In this document: positions 43,301-53,787 of the stretch, one piece after another
Layout of the letters: the number at the start of each line of letters is the position of its first letter
Position numbering within the stretch: position 1 is the first letter of the stretch
From: Volvox africanus
Lineage: Eukaryota; Chlorophyta; Chlorophyceae; Chlamydomonadales; Volvocaceae
Reading direction: 5' to 3'
Assembly: GCA_030268105.1 (NCBI GenBank)
Contig: BSDZ01000079.1
Location: forward strand, 5,912,001-5,976,000
DNA: 64,000 bases
Notes under the pieces: generated by a model
Seen by the model: only the letters and a program-made list of their open reading frames with translations
The model's database searches: none
Told to the model about the DNA's origin: nothing
Translations under genes and position numbers: made by a program

Positions 43301-46300
43301 TTCTTCGCGGTCTGAAGGTACTTTCCGAACAGCTCCCTGCGCCGACCGCCATCCGCCAGTGCGGCCCACCGCGCCTCCGCCGCAAAGCGCTCCTCCGCCT
43401 CCTCGAAGGTGCAGGTGCTGCGGACAGGCGGTTGGGCCTCCCGGAGGAGGGCGAGGAGGGCCAGGTCCAGAGTGCGCTGCTGGCGCTGTGCGGGCGGGCG
43501 GAGGAGAGGGCGGGGCAGAGGGACGGGACGGGACAGAGGGGCGGGGCGTCAGAAGACTGAGAAAGCGCTGAAGATGCCGAATGCCGGGACAACGGATACG
43601 AACGTGGCTCGGGGGCAGAGGGCCTTGCGGCGGATGGAGGGCCGCTCGTTCTCTCCACCTTGACTTGCAGTTGGGGGTACACCCCCCGGCCCCGCCCTCT
43701 TACTCCCTCCCCAGCTAAACACACACGAACAGAACAAAGCGCCCTACCTTAGCTGCCTCCTGTATCTCAAGCTCCTTCAAGTAGCGCTCTGCGTCCGCCT
43801 ATTGAGCGGGGAGGGTGAAGGAGGAAGAGGAGGGCATGTCGTAGGAACCACGAGAAGACATCAGCTCAGAAACGGCGAAGAAACCCCGGACTGGATGAGG
43901 CTCTGTTTAGTGGCCGTGTCTGTTACCCCGGCACCTTCCCTGCATGTGTATATGGCTGGTTGGCAGCCCCCTCATTCCCCCTCTGACCGACCTTGAAGGC
44001 TGTCGCGAGGTCGGTGGCGATCTTGGCGGCCAGCCCCGTGAAGCTGAGGCTGTTGCGAATGACGCGACTGGCTCCGTCCACCAGAGCGTCTCCGCCCGAG
44101 GCGGCAGTGGGGGCAGCGGGCACCGGCACCGGCAGCCCCGAGGACGAGGTGGAGGGGGGGGTCGCTGACGCCGCTGCTGCCGTTCTACCAACGGAGCCCT
44201 TACCGCCAGCACTCGCCTGCGGCGGCTGAACTTCCGGCACCTGCCCTCGTTCATTCTGTTGTCGGGGTCTTCCGAAGAGGCCTCCGAGGAACCCCCCACT
44301 GCTGCTGCGAGGTGACGTCGCACGGGGCAGCGGCGCCGCCTCCGCCGGCACTGCGGCAGGCGGGGTATCGACGGAGGACTGAGCCGTTCGTTTGCCGGTA
44401 TCCGCACCTCCGAAACCAAAGATGGACCGATACCCGGACTGTGGGGAAGCCGGTTGCTTCTGCTGCTGACCTATAGGCGGCGACACTGCGGCTGCAGTGG
44501 AGGGGACTGGGTTTTGCTGCTGGGGCGGGGGGGAAGGGGGGGGACGGCGGAACAGCGGCGACAGGGCGCGCTGCAGAGGCGGCTCCTGTGCCGGAGGTTG
44601 AGGGGGAGGAGGGGGAGATGCCGCTTGGGCCTGCGCCGCCTGCTGCACTGCCGCCTCCTTGGTGCTCCCGTCCATGCTGCTGCCGCTGCGACTGCCCAGC
44701 AATCGCGACCAGAAGGACCCGCTCGCCTGCCATTGAACATGACAGGGGGGTAGAGGGCGGTGCATAACGTGCCCTCGCCGACCATACAGACACAGACATA
44801 TAGACAGACATATAGGAAGTCAGACAGAATAAATAGACAGACAGACAAACAGACATGCAGTTCACTCGCTTCAGGAGGTCCAGGTCAGGAGGAAGGAAGT
44901 GGCAGTGGTGGCGGTGGAGTGATAACAGGTCAGAGGGACCGCTGACGCACATCCGACACACCTCAGGGTCTGAGTCGCTCTGACGTGCCGCCGCATCCGC
45001 CCCAGCTGCCGACTGCTCCCGACTGCCCGAGGAGCGCCGCCCGCCACTTCCGTTTTCGGTCGGTATGTTGCCTTTATTCGGACGAAGCAAGACGGAGAAT
45101 GAAGAGCGATGCGGCGCCCCTCAGAGGGGGAGGGAAGCCGAGAGGACACGGGGAGAGGTGAGTTGAGGTGGGCCAGGAAAGATCTCAGGTGGCAAATAAC
45201 CCGATTGGATCGCGCCGTTTTTGACTGGACTGTTTTCGGTTCCCCTGCCCCTCATACGACAAACACAGCATCCGGCCCCCCGACCCTCTCACCCGCCAAT
45301 GCGCCCTTGGCGTTCTGTTTGGCCGCCCAGTAGTCCCGGTCCAGATCTAGCAGCCGCCGCTCCATGCGACTTAGGGTGCGCTCAGCCTGAGGGGGTCATG
45401 ACACAGAGATGGGTGGTGGGCGTTGGAGCGGAGGGGGAAGGGGCACACAGCGATGTGTGTGTATGCGGGGGGGTCAGGGTGCTTCAAGAGGGCGCGAGGT
45501 GCGAGAGGTAAGGGGGCAGCATCCTGGTCCATAAAAGGTGCCGTACACCCGATTGTGAAAGCAGGGGCATAAAGAGAGCGAGCGAGCCCCAGTATGTGTT
45601 GTTGAAGGGACCCTATTCGCGTCGCACCACCTCCCACCTTAACCAGCATCTCCGGCTCCGCCTCCCCCGCCTGGACCTTCACCCGGAGCCCCTTCACCAC
45701 CAGCGACTGGCGCTCCGTTGCGGAGGCCTGGTTGGAGATCTTGCGCTCCAGATCTCCCAGGCGGCTGCTCAGCTGCTCCCAGACGCTGTTGAACATTCCG
45801 GCAGCTGAGGACACGGGGGACGGGGACGGGGGCGCAGAGGGCGAGGAGGGCCCGGTTGCGGCAGCGGAGGCGGCGGAGGCGTCCCGCAGCGCTTGCAGGC
45901 TCTTGGACCTGGCGGGGTATAAAGGGAAGGGGGGCCAGAGATTACCCACGTCTGTACGTTTTTGCGTATGTACGTCTGTGTGAGATGGTAAGGCCCAAGC
46001 GTGGCTCCAGAATGGCTCCAGGGAAACACAATCAGATCACCACGCAATGCGCTCACGTCACATCTTCTGCTCCTTCTCACGCACAGTGCACCGGTGCATG
46101 GAATATTGCCGTATTGCCGTATTGCCGTATCGTGGCGCTTTACGTTCTGTTCTCTATCCGATTACGGAGTGGCCAAGTGATGTATTCCACTGGGGTACCA
46201 ACAGTGGACTGCACAGACCGCGATTGCTCAACCTCCCCACGCCCAAACTGGCCGATCATCCCTCATCCAGGCAGACAGACAGACAGAGCACCCACTTGTC

Positions 46301-49300
46301 TTTCTGCGACCTGGGCTCAGCAGCTGGTGATGGCTGCTGTTGCTGTTGCGGTTTGCCGCCGAATCCGAAGAAGCTGAAGACACCGGACGCCTGGTTGGCG
46401 GTTGCGGAGAAGTCCTGTTGCAGCCCGGCGAGCCGGGACTGGGCATTGAGGGGGGGAAAAAGGGGAGGGGGAGAAAGGAGGGGGGAGAAGGGAGGGGGAG
46501 AAGGCGAATAAAAAACGAAACCTGGTGCTGATACTGAGGGAACGAGGACTAACCGTGAGGGTCAAACGATGGCCGACGTCGTCCAAAGTCAGGAAAGTGG
46601 AAACTAGCTGTGACGTTAAATAGGTAGTCGCCAAGGCCACGAATAAAATCAGTAAAAATAAGAAGAGAAGCCGTAATTATGTGAACTATCAGCCGTATTG
46701 CTGCCGGCGAAGTGAAAAAAAGTGTTAACTCCGAGGCGAAGCTGACGTAACCGCTGGCGCTGGCGCTGTCATGCGAGTGCTCCTCCCGACCCACCTGTAG
46801 AGTGAACCTACACACGCCTGCACCCGACCAACCCATCCCCCCAGCCCGGCCAGCTCGGAAGGGAGGGGGAGAAGGAAGGGGGAGAAGCAGGGCGTGAAAG
46901 CCACGAATTGAGGGCCAGGGCCGCACGCCGAGGGAGGGAGAGAGAGAGAGCGATCAGCTGTCCTCAAGAGACCCCCCCCCGCCACCCTGACGCCCCTCAG
47001 TCAAACGTCCACATCCCGGAGTACACCCCCCCCCGTTGTACCTGCATCTTGCTGAGCACCTTCTCCTCCTTCTGCAGCTGCGCCGGGTCCACCTTGCCGC
47101 TGTCCAACTGCTCCTTCAGCCGCCTCACAGTGGTGGTCTGCAGCTCCGTGGCGGAGGTCTGCCTCATTATGCGGGCCTGAGGGCATCAGACAGGCGGGTC
47201 GAGGGAGGGCGGCCGTCGGGTCACGCGGGGGGGGGGAGGAAGGGAGATACCCGCACGAGGTAGCCCGACCCCCCGGCTCCTCCCTCCCTCCTCCCCACCC
47301 CCCGGCGGCACAACCACAAATGGTAATTAAATTCAGAGCGATACCCCCCTTTAGGTTCCCCCAAAGGTTGTCAGACCAAAGGAAACGCGTCAAAACTAAC
47401 TTACTGACCTCATGAAGGGAGCTCGGCTACCCACCTCGAGATCGAAGAGACGGCCCGTCATGTCCCGCCACATACCCAGAGCCGACCCCAGCGGGTCCAC
47501 ACCGCGCGGGGCGGAGACGCCGCTGCCGCTGGCATCCGCCGACCTGGACCCGCCTGACGTCGGCGCCGCCGCTGCCACGTCGCCCAACCACCGGCCTCTG
47601 TTGCGCGCCGGCCCTGCCGCGGAGAAGGAGGAGGAGGCTGCGGCTGCTGAGCTGCTTCCCGACGTGCTCGCCCCTGCGGGAGCTGCCGTCTCCAGAGCGA
47701 CCTTGATGAACCTGATGACCAATGGCCGTTCGGGAGAGAGGGAGCACCCGCAGGACATGAGGGCCGAGGGAATGGTGGCCCCAATATGAGGGTCTCCGCT
47801 TCGAACTGTTGTGATGGAAGTTACGGGACGCGACCCGCACCTTTCGACCATTCGGAATTTGGTGCCTATTACCCGGGGTAGCTAGTGACGATATGTTGGT
47901 TGTACGCTGCCTGATTGATTCATGCCGTTGCAGTAGTACTGGCAGTGGTGTTGGTGTTCTGCCCCTCCCCCTCCCCCTCCCCTGCCGAACTGCCCACCTG
48001 TGCTTTAGGGCCTCGAAGGCGCTGATGCGCTGGAAGGGGGTGTCGTTGACGAAACTGACCCCCCCGTTGTCGTCCACCTGGATGTGGCGGGGGGCGAGTA
48101 GGGACTGAAGCAGCTCCCACCCTGGAGGGGGGCGGGGAGGGGGGCGGCGATCAAGGACAAGATGTGGAACTGGATGATCAAATGCCGTACAGCTTGCACG
48201 AACATATCACCCACCAAGCCGACCCCGACAAACACTCTTCAGCACCCGCCACAACCCGGAACTCCCCGTTTGCCCTCCCCATCTGCCCCCTCGTGCGCCA
48301 GGTCGTGACCGGGGCTTCGCCTCCCCCTCCCCGTCTCCCCTACTAGGGCCCCGTGCGTCACACCCCACCCGCGCCGTCGTCCGCATCCAGCAGAGCGCAA
48401 TCGCGGGACGACATATGCGTCCCCTTCCTCCAGGCCGCCAGGTCGTACTTGTACTTAGGCCCGTACGCCGCGTTGAAGTTGCGCAGGGCCCTGTCCGTAC
48501 GCGTTGCGGGAATAGCTAATTGCAGCATCACCATGCCTGAGGAGCGGAGGGCCGAGGGCGCCAGGGAGGTAACTTGGAGTCGGAGGAAAGACGATGGGGT
48601 TAACTGCGTCAGTACCGCCCCACACGGCGACCCGGAGGCAGCCCTACTCCCCTTCCCCTTTTCCTCTCCCTCCTTCTGCCCGCATGGCCCGCCCCTCAAG
48701 GCCCAGCTCGGGCGGAGCCCCCCTCTCGGCACCACGGCGCAATGCACCCCTTCCTCCGTCGCTCCTACCCGCCGACCACGTGTCGAAGCGGTCGGGTTTA
48801 TGCTTTGCCCACAGCATGGGGCTGATGGCCATCTTGATAAGGCCCGCCTGTTTGGCGATGTGCGGTGAGTCGGTCGGCATCACGAACTGCTCGGGGGGAC
48901 AGAAGTTGAGATCCAGGATGGACTCCTCGGGCACGTAGTTGGTGCCGGTGCGCAGATCCGCGCAGGCACCCAGATCGATCAGCTGCGGGCACCAGGGGGG
49001 GGGAGGGAAGCGCCAGGGAGGGGGAAGGGAAGGTGAGGCAAGGAAGGCGGAGCCCGCCCCTCCCCGCCCCGCAGTGCGCCGCCGGCGTAAGGAGGCCACT
49101 GAAGAAGGGGCGCGAAGGGTTGGAGCGAATGGGGAAGTCAGCGAATGGGGCCCCGTCACCAGCACACCTGACCAGCACACCTGACCCGATTCCTCCCCCT
49201 TCGCTCCTCACTTTGAAGCGGCGCACGTCCTCCGCCAGAATCATGTTCAGCGGCTTCACGTCCCGGTGGACCAAACCCGCTGCGTGGAAGGCCTGAGGAG

Positions 49301-51046
49301 GAGGAGGAGAAGGAGGAGCAGCAGCAGAGCGGTGGCCGAAGGATGCCTGACTCCCGAAGGGCGAAGAGTGGGTGGAGCTCTGGAGCTCATGGGTAACGAA
49401 GACGGCGTATGACCCCCACCCCTTCCCCCTTCCCACCCCCCGGGGAAATGTTGAGCCCTCCGTCAGGGCCCAGACAAAGGGCCCCGAAAGACCGAGGCAT
49501 GTCAGACGGCTATCCAACCGACGAGCGCTGCTCTGCCTGCCCCCTCACGACTGCCTTCCCTAACCCAGGTCTCCCCTCCCCACCGCGAGGCCCTCGAAGA
49601 TGTGCCGCATGACGGTAGGAAGCACCAGCAGCTCGGGAACCTGAGGAGAAGAGGGCAGGGGCGCAGGGGAGGGGGCCGAGGCAGTGCGGTGCAGCCGCGT
49701 GGATCGAACAGGAAGACCAGTCCGCCCCTTCCGACCCAACCTGCCACCTGCTGGGTTGGGTGCAGAGACGACGCGGTGTCGCCCCCAACCAGCGACCCAG
49801 GGGGGGGGCTATATGGTGCTATACACACACGCGGCGTGCGGCGACATCCGAGGGCCCACCTCTAGATCAGTGGCCAAAGCGCGAATCGTGTCCCGACGAC
49901 GCAGGTAGTAAGACAACGTCTTGCTCCCCTCGTACTTCCACACCTGCATCCACCAGCAGGCGTACGGAATGATTAAGTGGAGCTGGTGCGGTACGGCGCC
50001 ACTGCGCAGCCACGTCGAGCGGATGGCGGGGTGCCCTGACTGCGCCCGGAGTCAGCCCCAGTGATTCAGCGAGTGGCAATGGCGGGAAGCCCCCAAACAC
50101 CTCCCCCTCCGGCCCCCTTCCCCCTCACCAGCCACAGCCCGGGGGTCAGTCTCCCGGTAGCCTCACTGTCCGCCACCTCGCAGTAGCCCTGGAAGTCCGC
50201 ACAGTGACCCCGAGCAACCCGGCTAGCGTACACATTGAGCAGGTGCTCCATCTGACTCATCTCCTCAGCACCCTGGGCGCAGAGAGGAACGATGAAAAGA
50301 GGGAATAGGGTTGCGGCTGAGGGCCTTACGCCAACCCGTCTCAGTCAAGCCGCCGCCACCTCACATCACATTGAGGAGGAAGAGGTCCCCCCTTGCGGGG
50401 GCGGGAGGAGACACACGCAATCGGAGCTGTACGGGTTGCTGTTTTGCGACATATGTCCCATGGCGTGGGTCCACTCAACATTCATGTCGGGGCAAAAGCA
50501 AAGGGACATCAGCCGTAACATGACACTGCCTCCTACCGACACATTACAGCGCCGCCCCACTCATCCCCGGAGGGGCTCCGCAATCGTTAGCGGAAAATAA
50601 TCCCTACCCCTGTCATTGTAGCTACAGCAAGGGCAATGTGCAGAGAGGCGCAGTCAACCCTTTCTGGAGCATTACGGCCTTACCTGCACCCTGGTCTTCA
50701 CGCGCTTCAGCACAACTCGCTGATTTCCGGATGAAGTGCTCAAGTACCCCTATGCGATTCCGGTGTAAATTACGAATATGTGTGACTTGCTTGGTAACAG
50801 AGCTGTCTCTATGGGGACGGAGGCGGGCAAACTTACTCCAAACACCTGCCCAAAGGAACCTTCCCCCATGATGCGTTCGACAGTAATTGATTTGGGCAAG
50901 ATCGGGCGGCCTCGTGAGGACAAGTCTCCGACGACACGAACCGAACATCGCCGAGCTGTGGTAGCAGGAAGCCTTGATGCCACTAACACAGAACGATTTT
51001 TCAATGATGAGTGGCTCGCCAGCCGATGGCACTTTGGTGTTCGCAT
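40329..51046 (-). CDS. STN-like plastid Ser/Thr kinase fused to coiled-coil and FF-like domains
   Basis: 26 exons, all phases agreeing, total 4,629 nt (1,542 residues): 51046-50837, 50719-50684, 50272-50129, 49943-49860, 49640-49584, 49292-49212, 48982-48769, 48536-48369, 48121-47998, 47711-47435, 47176-47042, 46438-46311, 45908-45638, 45386-45293, 45071-44962, 44726-43992, 43798-43748, 43485-43258, 43065-42970, 42894-42829, 42784-42670, 42494-42392, 42244-41518, 41198-40982, 40694-40654, 40445-40329. Residues 1-40 look like a transit peptide. Kinase landmarks: GEGSFGQV (61-68), VVLKRVK (Lys75), HRDVKPLN (186-193), LIDLG in place of DFG, CPPEQ in place of APE. GAEEMSQMEHLLNVYASR and LDADDGAGWELLQSLL resemble the STN7/STN8 group of thylakoid kinases. 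From about 373 on come coiled coils, Ser/Pro/Gln-rich linkers and FF-like segments (near 990-1035 and 1138-1190). The kinase part is secure. The last two exons are the least secure, and a short exon may be missing after residue 70. Confidence 0.75.
44786..44862 (+). repeat. (AGAC)n imperfect microsatellite
   Basis: Repeated CAGACAGA and ACATATAG words in an intron of the kinase/FF gene. Confidence 0.65.
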
Positions 51047-51631
51047 TCGAGAAGGAGCTTCTTGGGCGGGGTTAAATAGTCATAAAAAGGATGGTTAAAC
51101 GGGGGCGGACAACAGTTTATAGCACCATAACATATTGATATCTATCATGATTGAAAATGTGCCAGTCAGTGTCAACGCCTTAGCTCGGTCGTATGTTAAC
51201 GACCATACGGAGTGTCAGAAATTAAAATCAGTCGCGATTCATTGAATGAGGTGGGAACCCAAATTATCCATAGGAGTTTCCTCAACGAATGGAAAGATCA
51301 TTTCTTACATCTTCTGCGTTGAACCGACGGATTGAGCCCTACAAGAGGATGTTGGGCATCTTGCTTAGGCCAACATGTGTCAGCATTTCAATTAGCAATC
51401 AATACCTTACCCTTGCAGAACCTGCTGGGTGAGATTATGTTCGCGATAAGTGTCCAGTGCCTCAGGTTGGGGTTCAGCTGGGCAGTAGTTCTGAGGGCAC
51501 CCACCGTATTGCAGGGCATTCCTTTTACGTAATGACCGCGTCCCTGAGCGCACTCTGGTAAGAATCCTGAAGCCATATATTGGGGAGATGGCGGGCGTCG
51601 TCCTCGGTGAGCGATACAACATCCTAGCTTA
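51047..51631. other. Upstream region of the kinase/FF gene; no gene seen
   Basis: AT-richer than the coding DNA; expected to hold the promoter and 5' UTR. Only short frames without features occur. Confidence 0.4.
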
Positions 51632-52121
51632 TCAAAGCACGAAAACGGTGCTGACAGGTCCAGCATCCCCAGCCACAAAAATCTGATTAGTTTCAAAATC
51701 ATAGGTAATTCCAGGTGAACTCTGGGGTGAATTTGCTTTTTGTTTTTTCGTTTCGTCAGGGATGGCCCCCGGGTCGGACAGGCCGATGTCGGGACAGTGT
51801 GCCGTCACGGTCGATTGAGGCCAATGCTTTCTGAGATTGCAATTTAATTGTTCTCCCATCCTCAGGGAGTGAGTCATATCCCGAATATCGCGACCTCATC
51901 GCGGCGCCAACTGCCACTGAGACGCTGTACCAGGTCCGTCTCGTGCTTGCGGTGGTGCTGATCCCACGTGCCGTGGAAACATCCTCCAAAGTGTTCGGAT
52001 CACCCATCATGAAATTCTCTTGAGTCCTCTTCGCTTCTCCTCCGTTGCCCCTACCCTTGTCGTCTTCCCCCATCATCGTGGATCTGCATGACAGCTTGTC
52101 AGCACGCCCTAGGTCCCCCAC
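51632..52121 (-). CDS. Possible small gene, unrecognised
   Basis: A minus-strand frame from an ATG near 52082 or 52121 runs to 51756 (KRTQENFMMGDPNTLEDV ... GYDSLPEDG). An overlapping frame ends at 51632 with a protein-like end (GITYDFETNQIFVAGDAGP). A splice joining the two frames within 51780-51890 would make one short protein. No domain or signal sequence is evident. Another minus-strand frame at 52702-52941 (MKELIPDPLATYLATG) might be an upstream exon. All of this is weak. Confidence 0.25.
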
Positions 52122-53683
52122 TTATATCTTTGCAATTCACGCATACTGTCCATCACCCCACACTGCTATGGCTGAAGGTCATTAGGAGCTGTATGCGGCC
52201 CACGGGGCGGGGGTTTTCCCTCCGGTTGCTGACCACAGGTGCACATGGTGCTGCATTCTATATCTCCTGGTTTGCCGTACACATGGTGGGACCGTTGGAC
52301 TCCGGACACGCCAGCGTCCTGCCGCATTGAAACTTCGCCGCCGGTTGGAGCCCTGGGTGGCCGGCAACGGCAGCCCATATCCTCGTCAGGACCTAATTCA
52401 GGTTCAAGGGGGAATTCGGGCGGCGGCGCACCCTGCAGCATGGGGACACTGTTCCTGCAGCACTACCTGGACAACCTGGGGACGCTGAATACGTTCGGGT
52501 AGTGGACGGATGCCTGAAGGGGCCCCTGGGGACTTGTGGCGGCTGCTGGTTAGCTGACATGCAGTCCAATTGACGCGATTAGAAGGGCTTGTTTTGCTTT
52601 CGTTTCGTACCGGTCCGAAGGAACGCACCGCACAGCTGTGATTTTGGCCAGTTCATGCATGGATCGCGAAATCCTTCCCGTTTGAATGAGGGGTTTCTTC
52701 GTCAGGTTCGGAATCGACGAACATTAAGAATTCGGTTTGAGCGATGTGCGAACATCAGGAAGATGTCGGGACTCATCACGTGAGCGATGTGACGGTTCCT
52801 GATCATCATACTGCCGCATGGGAGCCATTCGGCCACATGATTCTGATTCAGCTCGTCGTGAAGAGGAGATGGCGACAAACCCCATGGTGCTGTGCCTGTG
52901 GCCAGATATGTGGCCAGGGGGTCAGGGATTAGCTCCTTCATGCCCCTTTATGGGTTTATTGAACAATCGCTACAGGACGGGGAAGGGTCGGGGAGTTCGG
53001 ATGAATAAACAAGGCACGTGTCTCTCTCACTTCCCTAGGCCCATCCCTTTACTCCGCTTGCCTTCAACCCTCCCCAGCTACTTATCATAAAGGACCACCT
53101 GTCGCTGTGCATTTATTGTGTTGATTGTGACTTATAGTTGTTGATAAGGTGTCCGTGCGATGAAGGAGTTGGACTGACAACCATAGCGCTAACATACACA
53201 CTAACGAGGTCGTGCGATTGTTCCCATGCGACCGCCTTTGCCCCCCTCACACACAAACTGTGCTTAAGCTGGCATCATAAGCTGCTCTTATTAATTGACA
53301 CTCTCCAATATCAAAATCTCCCAGGTTTCTTTAACGATTAATTCAACAAAAGTATATTTTGGTTCAGTTAAGAAAGTTAAGAAGCGGAAATGAGGAACCA
53401 CCTGGGGCTACGTTCAAGGGAGACGTCAAAACCGCTGAGATGTGCGGGCATTTTGCCGACCATTCGGCAGTACCGAACACGCGACAAACAAGCTCGCCGC
53501 ATGACATCTTCTCTATAAGGCATCAATAACACAAGATACATCTCCAGTCTAGCTGCCCTTTTTTGCCCGTCCTCGAGGAAGGTAAGGCAACATGTTGAAG
53601 GCCTGAAGGCTGTGTCGCTGCCCCCCATCTGGGTGAAACCGGTCGATGACCGGTTCCTTTGACAGCCTCCAACAATCACTCTT
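52122..53683. other. Region without a secure gene
   Basis: Contains the doubtful exon at 52702-52941 and a minus-strand stretch at 52166-52441 with a good acceptor. From 53090 to 53680 I see nothing coding. Confidence 0.35.
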
Positions 53684-53688
53684 ACATG
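53684..53688 (-). terminator. Polyadenylation signal (TTACA on +) of the ARM/HEAT-like gene
   Basis: TGTAA on the minus strand, 100 bases after the stop at 53788. Confidence 0.5.
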
Positions 53689-53787
53689 ACCCAGTCACTT
53701 GACACTAGTGCCAGGACAGCTGCCAAACAGACCCTCCCTCCAGACCGGAGTGGGAACGGCGGTCCATGAAAGAGACTCTCGTTGACC

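Noticed and set aside
47000..47450. Boundary between two separate genes (kinase and FF protein)
   Set aside because: All splice phases agree across the region and I see no TGTAA signal or start codon context here; kept as one gene, with the two-gene option given as the refuting test.
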